From a virus: a stretch of 28,085 bases of DNA. Numbering within the stretch: position 1 is the first letter of the stretch; each line of letters begins with the position of its first letter. The DNA is taken from positions 1-28,085 of the IMG/VR virus record IMGVR_UViG_3300042261_000484; one strand, 5' to 3'. Below are positions 20,291 to 28,085 of the stretch, piece by piece. Below the pieces are notes generated by a model, which was not told the origin of the DNA, searched no databases, and saw only the letters and a list, made by a program, of their open reading frames with translations. The translations under genes and the position numbers were made by a program.

Positions 20291-23200
20291 GCGAACTAAA
20301 CATTCAAAACCCTGCTGACGTGATTGATCCCGCCCAACCAGACACCGCGCAAGCGGCCAGGGTGGGTTTCTTTTCGGCGGCGGAAACGGACCCGCAGACC
20401 TACGCGGAGATGAGCCGACTCGCCAAAATCGCCAACGTACCGGTAGATTCGGTGTTGCAAAGCCCGAAGGAAATCAAAAAGCAGGTCGCGCTGGATTCGA
20501 TCGACTTCGATTCGCTGGCCAAGACTTCGCCGTCCACTGCGTCGGTGATCGCCGACATCGACAAGGCCAAGATCACGCACGACGACATCAACAACATGAC
20601 CGGCCTAGAAGAGATCGTCAGCAAGTCGGGCAAATCATTCGCCCGTGGCGCCAGATCGCTGGCCGCCGGTCTGCTGTATGACCTGCCGTCTGGCGTAATG
20701 GGCGTTGGTGAAACGGGCGCCAGATTGCTGGCACCGCTGGCCGAACCACTGGCCGGTACGATCCTGCCAGAAAACCCGCTGCTGCGGATCGCCGAGGGTT
20801 TCAAAGGGCTGCGTCAATCCGGCAACGCATGGGGCAATATCGTCGCGGGCGATCAATCGGACGCGGGTTGGATCGAGCAGGCAGCAAACTCCGGTGTGCG
20901 ATCAGTCGGGCAGAACATTCCCGGCATGGTGGCATCGTTCCTGACAGAAAATCCCGCGTTTATGCTGGGCAGCGCGGGCATGATGTCCGGCAGTCAGGCG
21001 GCAACCAAAGCGCTGGACATGGGCAAGACACCCGCGCAGGCGGCGATGTACGGATTCGAGGACGCCACCGCCGAAGTGGTGACCGAAGCCATCCCGACGC
21101 TAAAACTGTTGAAAGACTTGAAACTGTCCGCACCATTCTGGAAGCTGTACGCCGGCCAGGTGGCGACTGAAGTGCCGAGCGAAATGGCGGCCACCGCGTG
21201 GCAGAACTTCAACGAGTGGGCGAACCTGCACCCTGAACAGACGTTCAAGGACTACGCCAAAGCCCTGCCCGAAGCCGAAGCGCAAACCGTGGTGTCCACC
21301 TTGGTCGCCACCATGCTGACGTCCGGCTTTGCGAAGACGGCCCACGCCGTTATCAATCGCGGTCAGAAACGCGACGACCAACTGGCGCAGGCGCAGGACG
21401 GCGCCCAGCAGGTGCAAAAGATCAACCAACTCGCGCAGGAAAGCAAAGTTATCCCGCGCGACAACGAACTGTTTCAGGACTTCGTCACGGATGCCGCCGA
21501 CCGCGGATCGCTGACCCACCTGAACATCAACGCCAACGCGCTGCTGCAATCCGGCATGGCCGAGCAACTGGCGCAGGTGTCACCGACGATTGCCGAACAG
21601 ATCAATCTGGCCGCGCAGACAGGTGGCGACATCGCCGTGCCGATCGGTGAATACTCGACCAAAATTGCGCCGCTGAAAGAAGCGGACGGGCTGGTGGATT
21701 TATGGCGATTGCCAGACAACGAACGCAGCCTGGCCGAAGAACAGGAATACTACAAGACGCGCGTCGAAGGTATCCAGCAGGAAGTTGAAAACGCGATCCA
21801 GGGCAAAGGGCAACAAGCCAAGTTCGACGAATCCCTGAACAACTTGCGCGCGAAGTTCACCAGTGAGATGAACGCACTCGGCCACCACACCCCTGACATC
21901 GTGGAGGCGCAGGTTACCCCGGCGCTGGAGTGGTATCGCGTCACCAGTAAAGCGATGGGTTTAACGCCGGAGGAATTGCACCAGCTTTACCCGCTGAACT
22001 TTGCGTCGGAATTGGCGCAAGGGGAAGGGGTGTTAAATCAAGGGAAACCTTTTGACTCGACAAAACTTGTTGAGTTCGACAAGTTTAAAACCGGACAACC
22101 GGTAACGTTTGATTTTATTCACAACACAGAAAGCGCAACCAAGCTGCTTGGTAAGCCAAAAAAGAACGCGCCGTATGGCCGGTTCATCGAACCGTCTGGG
22201 CGGTACGTTAGCGAAGGTACTTTGCTGGATTCAGCAAACCCAAACATGATTAGCGGCCAGTTGACGTTTAACAACCCGTTGGTTTTGAACGTTGATTCGT
22301 GGAAGCAAGACCTGTTTGACCACTACGGAAAACGCGGCAAGGCATTAAGCAAAGCGCTTATTGCTGATGGGTTCGATGGCGTCGTGACGGTGAACAAAGA
22401 CGACAGGCCTGGAAGAACCTATATATCTGAAATACTGGATTTGACCACTTTTGACGAAGCAAAAGCGCTTGATGCTTTGAAACAGCGCGGTGTCACCGAC
22501 ATCAAGATGTACGAACGGGGCAATGAGGAAGACCGCGCGGCGAAAATCCAAGAGTTCCAGCACCTCTTTTTCCAACAAAAACGCGGCGCATACAACACCG
22601 AGTCGCTCACAATCACCCAGCTAAAAGACGCTAACCTTTCGACGTTCCTGCACGAAACGGGGCATTTCTTCCTGGAAGCGAATTTTGACATCGCGTCTAA
22701 GTTGTCAGGAAAAACCGAACCACTGACCCCAGGTGAACAGCGTATCGTTGACGACGCGCAAACCACGCTGAACTGGTTTGGCGTTCCTGACCTCAACGCC
22801 TGGTATGCGATGGACTTCGAGCAAAGGCGCGGATTCCATGAGCAATTCGCCGAAGGCTTCGAGACTTATCTGTTTGAAGGCAAAGCCCCGTCAATGCAAC
22901 TGCAAGGGGTGTTCAACCGCTTCCGTGCGTGGCTGACTGAGGTCTACAAAAGCCTTAAAAATATGCGCGTCCAGCTCACCCCAGAGGTGCGCGGGGTGTT
23001 TGACCGTATGCTGGCCACCGACGAGGAAATCGACCTGGCGCGTAAAGCCCAGAGCATGTTCCCGCTACTTGAGCGGGGCGACATGTCGCCTGAAGAATTC
23101 GCGGCGTACCAAGCGCAAGGACAAGACGACATCGACGAAGCGAAAGCGGAACTCGGCAGAAAGGCCGCGCGTAATATGCAGTGGCTGGACAACGCCAAAA

Positions 23201-26200
23201 GCAAAGCGCTTCGCAAATTGCAAAAGCAGCATGACGCGATCCGCAGGGAAGTCCGCGCGGAAGTTCGACTGGAAGTCTTGGCGAAGCCTATCTACCAGGC
23301 TTACACCGCGCTGACGGCGAAGATCACCGACGAAGACAAGATCGCGCCATTGGAAAACCGCAAGTCCGATCCGAATGTCGTCGATCCGGCAACAGACAAC
23401 CTGGCGACCGCTATCGCCAAACTGGGCGGGTTGAACAAAGAAGAGGTGATGGAAGAGTGGGGCGTCGATCCTGCCTACAAACCGAAAACCGGCGTGTTTG
23501 GTAAGTCGGTTTTTAGGCGGGGTAACAATGGCTATTCGCGCGAAGCGATGGCCGAAATGCTGTCCGAACGGGGCTATCTGCGACAAGACCAGCACGGCAA
23601 ACACGACCTGCGTGAGTTTGAAGAGAAACTCGACAACCAGTTGCGCGGCATGGATCAGTATTCGACGCAATACGTTCCAGGGTTTGAATCTCAGGCCGGC
23701 GACCAGGTGGGCAACCCCGCAGCGCTGAAAGCAATGCGGCTAAACATCGACGGCCTGGCGCAGTCCGTGGACTGGCCAACCATCGATGTTTTGAAACATC
23801 GTCGCATGACCAGTGCAACAAGCGGACTTCACCCCGACCTGGTAGCCGATCTGTTTGGCTTCGGATCAGGTGAGGAATTAGCGCACAAATTGGCTGAAGC
23901 CACACCGCCGAAGGAAGCGATCGAAGCGCTGACCGACGCCCGTATGCTGGAACAGTACGGTGATCTGTCCACACCGGAAGCGCTGAACAAAGCAGCGCTG
24001 ATGGCGATTCACAACGACCTGCGTGTCAAGTTTCTGGCCACCGAACACGACACCCTGGCCGCAGCGATTGGGCAGAAAAAGGTGCTGACTGAACAGGCCA
24101 AGATTCTGGCGGAAACCACAATCGCCCGTAAGAAGGTCAGGGATGTGCAGCCGTCGCAGTTCACCGCTGCGGAAGCGCGCAACGCTAAAGCGGCGGAGAA
24201 GGCCAAGAAGTCCGGCGACATCGCCCAGGCCGCAGTCGAAAAGCGCAACCAGATTTTCAACGCGCTGGCGGCCAAGGCCGCGATGAACGCGCGCGAAGAG
24301 GTGGACAAGGGCATTCGCCGGCTGAAGCGCTTGCAGTCTGCCGGTTCGCAGTCGAACATGCGCGGCGAGTTTCTGGCACAGCTTAACGCACTGATGGCGC
24401 GGTTCGACATCCGCACCAGTCTGTCGTTGAAATCGATCGACCAGGCGCGCACCCCGCTTGCGACCTGGGTGCAGAACGAAGCCGAGCGGCTGGCTGCCGT
24501 CACCCCAGACCTGCCGGACTTTATCCTGGACGAAAGCGTCAAGACGCACTACAAAAACCTGACGGTCGAACAGTTCCGCGGGCTGATGGACACCATCAAA
24601 CAGCTTGAAATGCTGGCGCGACGTGAAGAGAAACAGTACCAGGCGATCCGCAACCAGACGTTCGCGCAAGAGAAAGCGGCAGCGCTGGAATCGATCCGCC
24701 AAACAAACCCCGGCGGATTTGACGGCGACGACACGCCGATTCCTGCCGATCCTAAGTTTGTGCCAAAACTCAGCGACGCCATGCAGAACGCAGGCGAAAA
24801 ACTTGTCGCTGAACTGGTCAACCCTGAGAACATCATTGATGTTATCGAAAACGGACGTATGGGGGCGCTGTGGGAGTCGATATTCGGCCGGATGTCACAC
24901 GCGTCTGACGCCAAAGCGTTGATGTATGAGAAAGTACGCAACGTGATGAAACCCTTCTTTGATGCTTACACCATCCAAGACAAAATATATTTTTCGACCA
25001 AGGGAATTTATGTTCCTGAGATTGGCACCAGCATCACTCGCGAAAACGCTGTTGTCACCGCGTTGCTATGGGGCAGCATGGATGGCCGCAACCGTTTACA
25101 GAACTACGGCTGGGGGCCAGGGCAAGCGCAAGCGATTATGGCGCACCTGCAAGACAAGGACATCAACCTAGTTAACGCTATTTGGGATTTGTTTGATAAC
25201 CAGCTTTGGCCTCAACTCAAAGCCTTGAACGAAGAGACCCGCGGCAAGGCACCGCCAAAGATAGAAGCAGCGCCGTTTACCCTGAACGGTCGCATCCTGT
25301 CGGGTGGGTACTTCCGCCTGAAGTACGACACCGAACTGGACGAACGCGCGCACACCATCGAGGAGGGCCAAGCGGTCACGGATTTGCTGGGCGGGTCGAT
25401 GGGGATGGCGAAGAAAACCAACCAAGGCACCAGCACCGAACGTCTGGACAAAGTCACCATGCGCCCGCGTCTGGACTTGGGTGTGTTCGCCGAAACCGTG
25501 GGCGAAACCCTGCACGACTTGGCGTATCGCAAAGCGGTGGCTGACACCATCCGCATGTTAAACGACCGGGCGATCACCACCGCGATCAAGGGCATAGTCG
25601 GCACACCAGGCTACCGCGCGCTGGTCGGGTTTGTGAGCGATGCCGCATCTCCGCCGCGCAATCCTGCGGGCGTTGTGGAAAAGACCCTTTCAGCCGCGCG
25701 CAAAAATACCGTGATCAACATGATGTCGGGCGTCAAAACCGCGTTGCAGAACTTCACCGGTCTGGTGCCTGCGTTGACTAAAGTCGGCCCGGCCAACTTG
25801 ACGCGCGAGGTGTTCCGGTTTTACAGCCCCAGCATGTTGAAACACTACAACTTTGTGATCGAGCAATCGGACTTCATGCGGAATTACTTCCACAGCTTCG
25901 ACCGCGAAGTCAGCAACATGGCGCGGCAGTTGACTGTCAGCGGCAGTCTGCGCCCCGACGACTCGGTGTTCCTAAGCCTGATGACCTGGGTGAACAAAGG
26001 CACCGCGACGCCCGTCTGGATGGCGGCGTTTAAAGACGGCATGGAGAAGTTCAACAACGACGAAGCGCAGGCGACTGACTACGCTGACCGCATTGTCAGG
26101 CAGACTCAAGGCTCCGGCCGTGACGTCGACCTGTCTGAAGTCATGCGCGGATCGGGTAAATCTGGGGAATTTAAAAAGCTGTTTACTATGTTTTACAGCT

Positions 26201-26739
26201 ACTTCAACGCGCAGATAGGGCAGTTGGTATCTAGCGGCGCGGTGTCCAAACGCCTGGCCAAGAAAAACCCGGCGTTAGCGGCGGCGAGATTTGCCAGAGA
26301 TTATATGTATGTAATCGTTATCCCAACTATTTTGACCGACCTACTGATGCATGGCACGGGTGACGATGACGAGGAAGAGCTGGCCCTTCGTTGGGCTAAA
26401 AAGAGCGCGCAGACTACGGGGCAATTGGTGCCTTTTTTCCGCGATGTATCGGCGTATTTGTTTGGTAAGTACGCGCCGGATACTAAGTACCATGCGGGGT
26501 TTAGATTGTCCCCAATTGAGGGCATGATAGAAACAACCGCAAGTGCCCCAGGTTCGGCGGTTGATTGGTGGAACGATGAGGAAACACCGGCGGATATTAA
26601 AAACATCATTCTTGGCACCGGGTTTGTGTTTCGTCTGCCAGGTAAACTGGTGTCCGATACCGTGATGGGAACCAACGCCTGGATGGAAGGAAGCGCCGGG
26701 CCAGAAGCGGTAATCCTTGGCCCACCTAGACAGCGGTAA
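20287..26739 (+). CDS. Giant polyvalent ejection protein (2150 aa) with ART-like, metallopeptidase-like and LPD38-like regions
   Basis: This is the largest gene and the third ejection protein. The N-terminal 600 residues have helical repeats and hydrophobic Gly/Ala patches (FMLGSAGMMSGSQAATKALD). Residues 600-725 look like an ADP-ribosyltransferase of the polyvalent type (FIHNTES, then YGRFIEPSGRYVSEGTL, then LIADGFDGVVTV). Residues 780-880 hold a zinc-peptidase motif HETGH at 789-793 and HEQFAEGFETYLFEGKAPS further on, with a candidate third ligand Glu. Residues 920-1500 are long charged helices. The last 400 include AAFKDGMEKFNNDEAQATDY and GEFKKLFTMFYSYFNAQIGQ, resembling LPD38, then a likely membrane segment (YMYVIVIPTILTDLLM, about 2005-2020). 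ATG 20287 overlaps the previous stop; a TTG at 20263 is less likely. Enzyme calls rest on motifs. Confidence 0.82.
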   Translation: MSELNIQNPADVIDPAQPDTAQAARVGFFSAAETDPQTYAEMSRLAKIANVPVDSVLQSPKEIKKQVALDSIDFDSLAKTSPSTASVIADIDKAKITHDDINNMTGLEEIVSKSGKSFARGARSLAAGLLYDLPSGVMGVGETGARLLAPLAEPLAGTILPENPLLRIAEGFKGLRQSGNAWGNIVAGDQSDAGWIEQAANSGVRSVGQNIPGMVASFLTENPAFMLGSAGMMSGSQAATKALDMGKTPAQAAMYGFEDATAEVVTEAIPTLKLLKDLKLSAPFWKLYAGQVATEVPSEMAATAWQNFNEWANLHPEQTFKDYAKALPEAEAQTVVSTLVATMLTSGFAKTAHAVINRGQKRDDQLAQAQDGAQQVQKINQLAQESKVIPRDNELFQDFVTDAADRGSLTHLNINANALLQSGMAEQLAQVSPTIAEQINLAAQTGGDIAVPIGEYSTKIAPLKEADGLVDLWRLPDNERSLAEEQEYYKTRVEGIQQEVENAIQGKGQQAKFDESLNNLRAKFTSEMNALGHHTPDIVEAQVTPALEWYRVTSKAMGLTPEELHQLYPLNFASELAQGEGVLNQGKPFDSTKLVEFDKFKTGQPVTFDFIHNTESATKLLGKPKKNAPYGRFIEPSGRYVSEGTLLDSANPNMISGQLTFNNPLVLNVDSWKQDLFDHYGKRGKALSKALIADGFDGVVTVNKDDRPGRTYISEILDLTTFDEAKALDALKQRGVTDIKMYERGNEEDRAAKIQEFQHLFFQQKRGAYNTESLTITQLKDANLSTFLHETGHFFLEANFDIASKLSGKTEPLTPGEQRIVDDAQTTLNWFGVPDLNAWYAMDFEQRRGFHEQFAEGFETYLFEGKAPSMQLQGVFNRFRAWLTEVYKSLKNMRVQLTPEVRGVFDRMLATDEEIDLARKAQSMFPLLERGDMSPEEFAAYQAQGQDDIDEAKAELGRKAARNMQWLDNAKSKALRKLQKQHDAIRREVRAEVRLEVLAKPIYQAYTALTAKITDEDKIAPLENRKSDPNVVDPATDNLATAIAKLGGLNKEEVMEEWGVDPAYKPKTGVFGKSVFRRGNNGYSREAMAEMLSERGYLRQDQHGKHDLREFEEKLDNQLRGMDQYSTQYVPGFESQAGDQVGNPAALKAMRLNIDGLAQSVDWPTIDVLKHRRMTSATSGLHPDLVADLFGFGSGEELAHKLAEATPPKEAIEALTDARMLEQYGDLSTPEALNKAALMAIHNDLRVKFLATEHDTLAAAIGQKKVLTEQAKILAETTIARKKVRDVQPSQFTAAEARNAKAAEKAKKSGDIAQAAVEKRNQIFNALAAKAAMNAREEVDKGIRRLKRLQSAGSQSNMRGEFLAQLNALMARFDIRTSLSLKSIDQARTPLATWVQNEAERLAAVTPDLPDFILDESVKTHYKNLTVEQFRGLMDTIKQLEMLARREEKQYQAIRNQTFAQEKAAALESIRQTNPGGFDGDDTPIPADPKFVPKLSDAMQNAGEKLVAELVNPENIIDVIENGRMGALWESIFGRMSHASDAKALMYEKVRNVMKPFFDAYTIQDKIYFSTKGIYVPEIGTSITRENAVVTALLWGSMDGRNRLQNYGWGPGQAQAIMAHLQDKDINLVNAIWDLFDNQLWPQLKALNEETRGKAPPKIEAAPFTLNGRILSGGYFRLKYDTELDERAHTIEEGQAVTDLLGGSMGMAKKTNQGTSTERLDKVTMRPRLDLGVFAETVGETLHDLAYRKAVADTIRMLNDRAITTAIKGIVGTPGYRALVGFVSDAASPPRNPAGVVEKTLSAARKNTVINMMSGVKTALQNFTGLVPALTKVGPANLTREVFRFYSPSMLKHYNFVIEQSDFMRNYFHSFDREVSNMARQLTVSGSLRPDDSVFLSLMTWVNKGTATPVWMAAFKDGMEKFNNDEAQATDYADRIVRQTQGSGRDVDLSEVMRGSGKSGEFKKLFTMFYSYFNAQIGQLVSSGAVSKRLAKKNPALAAARFARDYMYVIVIPTILTDLLMHGTGDDDEEELALRWAKKSAQTTGQLVPFFRDVSAYLFGKYAPDTKYHAGFRLSPIEGMIETTASAPGSAVDWWNDEETPADIKNIILGTGFVFRLPGKLVSDTVMGTNAWMEGSAGPEAVILGPPRQR

Positions 26740-26741
26740 CG

Positions 26742-26804
26742 ATGCACTTACTCACCCCGGTGAGCGATAGCCTAGCGCAATCTTTCATTGGGGTTAGTTT
26801 ATGA
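26742..26804 (+). CDS. Mini-ORF D starting with the GATGCACTTA repeat (20 aa)
   Basis: It lies 2 bases behind the giant protein stop, encodes MHLLTPVSDSLAQSFIGVSL and stops in an ATGA overlap with the tail fibre start. A small hairpin, CTCACC/GGTGAG (26750-26763), falls within it. No ribosome site precedes its ATG; GGGG at 26790-26793 could serve the fibre gene directly. Confidence 0.38.
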   Translation: MHLLTPVSDSLAQSFIGVSL

Positions 26805-28085
26805 CCATTGCCAGCACATCGCGAAAAGCCGGGCCTTATACTGGTAACGGCACCACGACGGTTTTTCCATTCAGTTTTAAGGTCTTTCAGGCCAGTGACA
26901 TCGTAGTCACGCAAACGGATTTAAGCGAGGTGGAAACCACCCTCGTGCTGACCACTAACTATACGGTCTCTCTCAATTCCAACCAGGACTCCAACCCTGG
27001 CGGAAACGTCACGCTTTTATCCGCGCCTGCTTCGGGCTACCTGATTACCCTGACCAGTGCCGTTCCACAACTGCAACCTGTGGTTTTGACGAATAACGGC
27101 GGGTTCTATCCGACGGTTATCAACGACGCATTAGATCGACTGACGATCTTCGCCCAGCAAATTAACGAGCAGGTGACCCGCTCGGTGAAAGTAGGGATTT
27201 CTAGCAGTACGAATCCAGACTCGCTTATCGCTTCAATTATTTCAAGTGCGGCGTCGGCAGCATCCAGCGCGGCGTCTGCGCTATCTTCGTGGAATAGTTT
27301 CCAAGGTGTCTATTATGGGGCGTTAGCCTCTGACCCTTCGGTTGATCCTTTGGGTAATCCATGCGGCTTAGGCGACGAGTATTTCAACACGGCAACTAAC
27401 GTGCTTAGGATTTACTCTGCTACAGGCTGGCAAGACACCGCTGTCGCGACGCCAGTAAGTTACAACAGCCAGATGCTAAGCGGCACCGGGGCGCAGACCG
27501 CATTTACGTTGTCGTCCGCCCCGGCTTCGTTGCTCGCTACGGAAGTGTTTATTTCTGGTGTCCGTCAGAGGTCAACCACTGATTACACCATCAGCGGCAC
27601 GACGCTGACTTTCCCCAGTGCGCCAGCGTCCGGTACTAATAACATCTTTGTGCGCTGGACAAACTCGATTGCGGTTGGCGTTCCGAACAACAAGTCTGTC
27701 ACCTACCCAAAGATTCAAGATGTCCCGAACCAACGACTGCTTGGTAGAAACACTGCGGCGGCGGGTGACGTTGAAGAGGTTACGCTTTCCCAATTACTTG
27801 ATTGGATTGGCTCGGCGGCAAGAGGCGATATTCTCTTCCGTGGGGCATCAGCGTGGCAACGATTGGCGGCTGGCACGGCGGGTCAATTTCTGAAAACGCT
27901 GGGCGCTGGTGCTGATCCTGCGTGGGCAAACGTGGCTAGTATTACGTCAGGCACAGCCGTTGCCACGACATCTGGCACGGCGATTGTCTTCACTGGTATT
28001 CCAGCTTGGGCTAAACGAATTACGGTGATGTTTAATGGGGTTAGCGTAAGCGGAACGTCACTTAAAACACTTCGTCTGGGGACAT
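26801..28085 (+). CDS. Tail fibre protein, T7 gp17-like N-terminus (partial, C-terminus beyond window)
   Basis: The visible 428 codons have no stop. Residues 1-130 (YTGNGTTTVFPFSFKVFQAS, then TNYTVSLNSNQ, GGNVTL, and FYPTVINDALDRLTIFAQQI) are the tail-attachment domain found in T7 gp17-type fibres. Next come Ala/Ser-rich helices (IISSAASAASSAASALSSW), then beta repeats (LSGTGAQTAFTLSSAPASLL, VFISGVRQRSTTDYTI) typical of a fibre shaft, and GQFLKTLGAGADPAWANV, common in phage fibres. The receptor-binding tip is not in view. The start overlaps mini-ORF D by ATGA. Confidence 0.88.
   Translation, partial: MTIASTSRKAGPYTGNGTTTVFPFSFKVFQASDIVVTQTDLSEVETTLVLTTNYTVSLNSNQDSNPGGNVTLLSAPASGYLITLTSAVPQLQPVVLTNNGGFYPTVINDALDRLTIFAQQINEQVTRSVKVGISSSTNPDSLIASIISSAASAASSAASALSSWNSFQGVYYGALASDPSVDPLGNPCGLGDEYFNTATNVLRIYSATGWQDTAVATPVSYNSQMLSGTGAQTAFTLSSAPASLLATEVFISGVRQRSTTDYTISGTTLTFPSAPASGTNNIFVRWTNSIAVGVPNNKSVTYPKIQDVPNQRLLGRNTAAAGDVEEVTLSQLLDWIGSAARGDILFRGASAWQRLAAGTAGQFLKTLGAGADPAWANVASITSGTAVATTSGTAIVFTGIPAWAKRITVMFNGVSVSGTSLKTLRLGT

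Noticed and set aside
23878-24702. 274-aa minus-strand frame
   Set aside because: Opposite the helical centre of the giant protein; rich in Arg, Phe and Leu from antisense reading of Glu/Lys/Gln codons.
1-28085. CRISPR arrays, tRNA/rRNA genes, insertion sequences, integrase and attachment sites
   Set aside because: None seen: no regularly spaced repeats, no cloverleaf, no transposase or integrase motifs. Reading by eye cannot exclude very diverged tRNAs.

Overview
The window is most of a temperate, short-tailed (podovirus-type) bacteriophage or prophage of a proteobacterium. It holds a lysis-lysogeny switch, the edge of a leftward early operon, a primase-helicase gene, and an almost complete packaging, head, tail and ejection-protein block. 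The head genes match the families I know from Bordetella phage BPP-1 (Bbp16, Bbp17 and Bbp19 types). The portal, tail and internal proteins follow the T7-like plan. No host gene, integrase, tRNA, rRNA, CRISPR or insertion sequence is visible. Host genus cannot be set from the sequence. GC content is roughly in the mid-50s by eye.

Layout: (1) 1-1933, minus strand: a tightly coupled early operon (SleB-like exported protein, three small proteins, DUF2800 nuclease-fold protein running off the left edge). (2) 1934-2651: a lambda-like control region with an exact-consensus -35 leftward promoter, two operators on each side of a repressor gene, a terminator behind the repressor, and a second terminator inside the leftward leader. 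(3) 2652-5211, plus strand: Cro/YdaS-like regulator, Cys-rich small protein, VapE-type primase-helicase. (4) 5212-5416: non-coding, with three interleaved inverted-repeat pairs built on GTACAG/GTTACAG. (5) 5417-8908: HTH protein, terminase small and large subunits, GNAT acetyltransferase and two small phage proteins. (6) 8910-14649: portal, two tandem spike-base-like paralogues, decoration/staple proteins, Bbp19-like protein, scaffold, capsid, cement protein and a 54-aa protein, closed by a strong terminator at 14671-14697. (7) 14709-26739: tail adaptor, tail tube/hub protein and three ejection proteins, including a transglycosylase and a 2150-aa polyvalent protein with ADP-ribosyltransferase-like and metallopeptidase-like modules. 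(8) 26801 to the right edge: the start of a T7-like tail fibre.

How the parts work together: the repressor should hold both the leftward promoter and the rightward region through palindromes built on ACAAC/GTTGT. After induction the leftward operon and the primase supply replication and recombination, then the rightward late block packages DNA and builds virions. The ejection proteins would carry a peptidoglycan-cutting and possibly host-modifying load into the next cell.

The least explained signal is a repeated 10-base word, GATGCACTTA, found just behind the stop codon of four late genes. Each copy opens a 13-31 codon reading frame whose stop lies at or just inside the start of the next gene. 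No gap longer than about 225 bases lacks an assigned gene.
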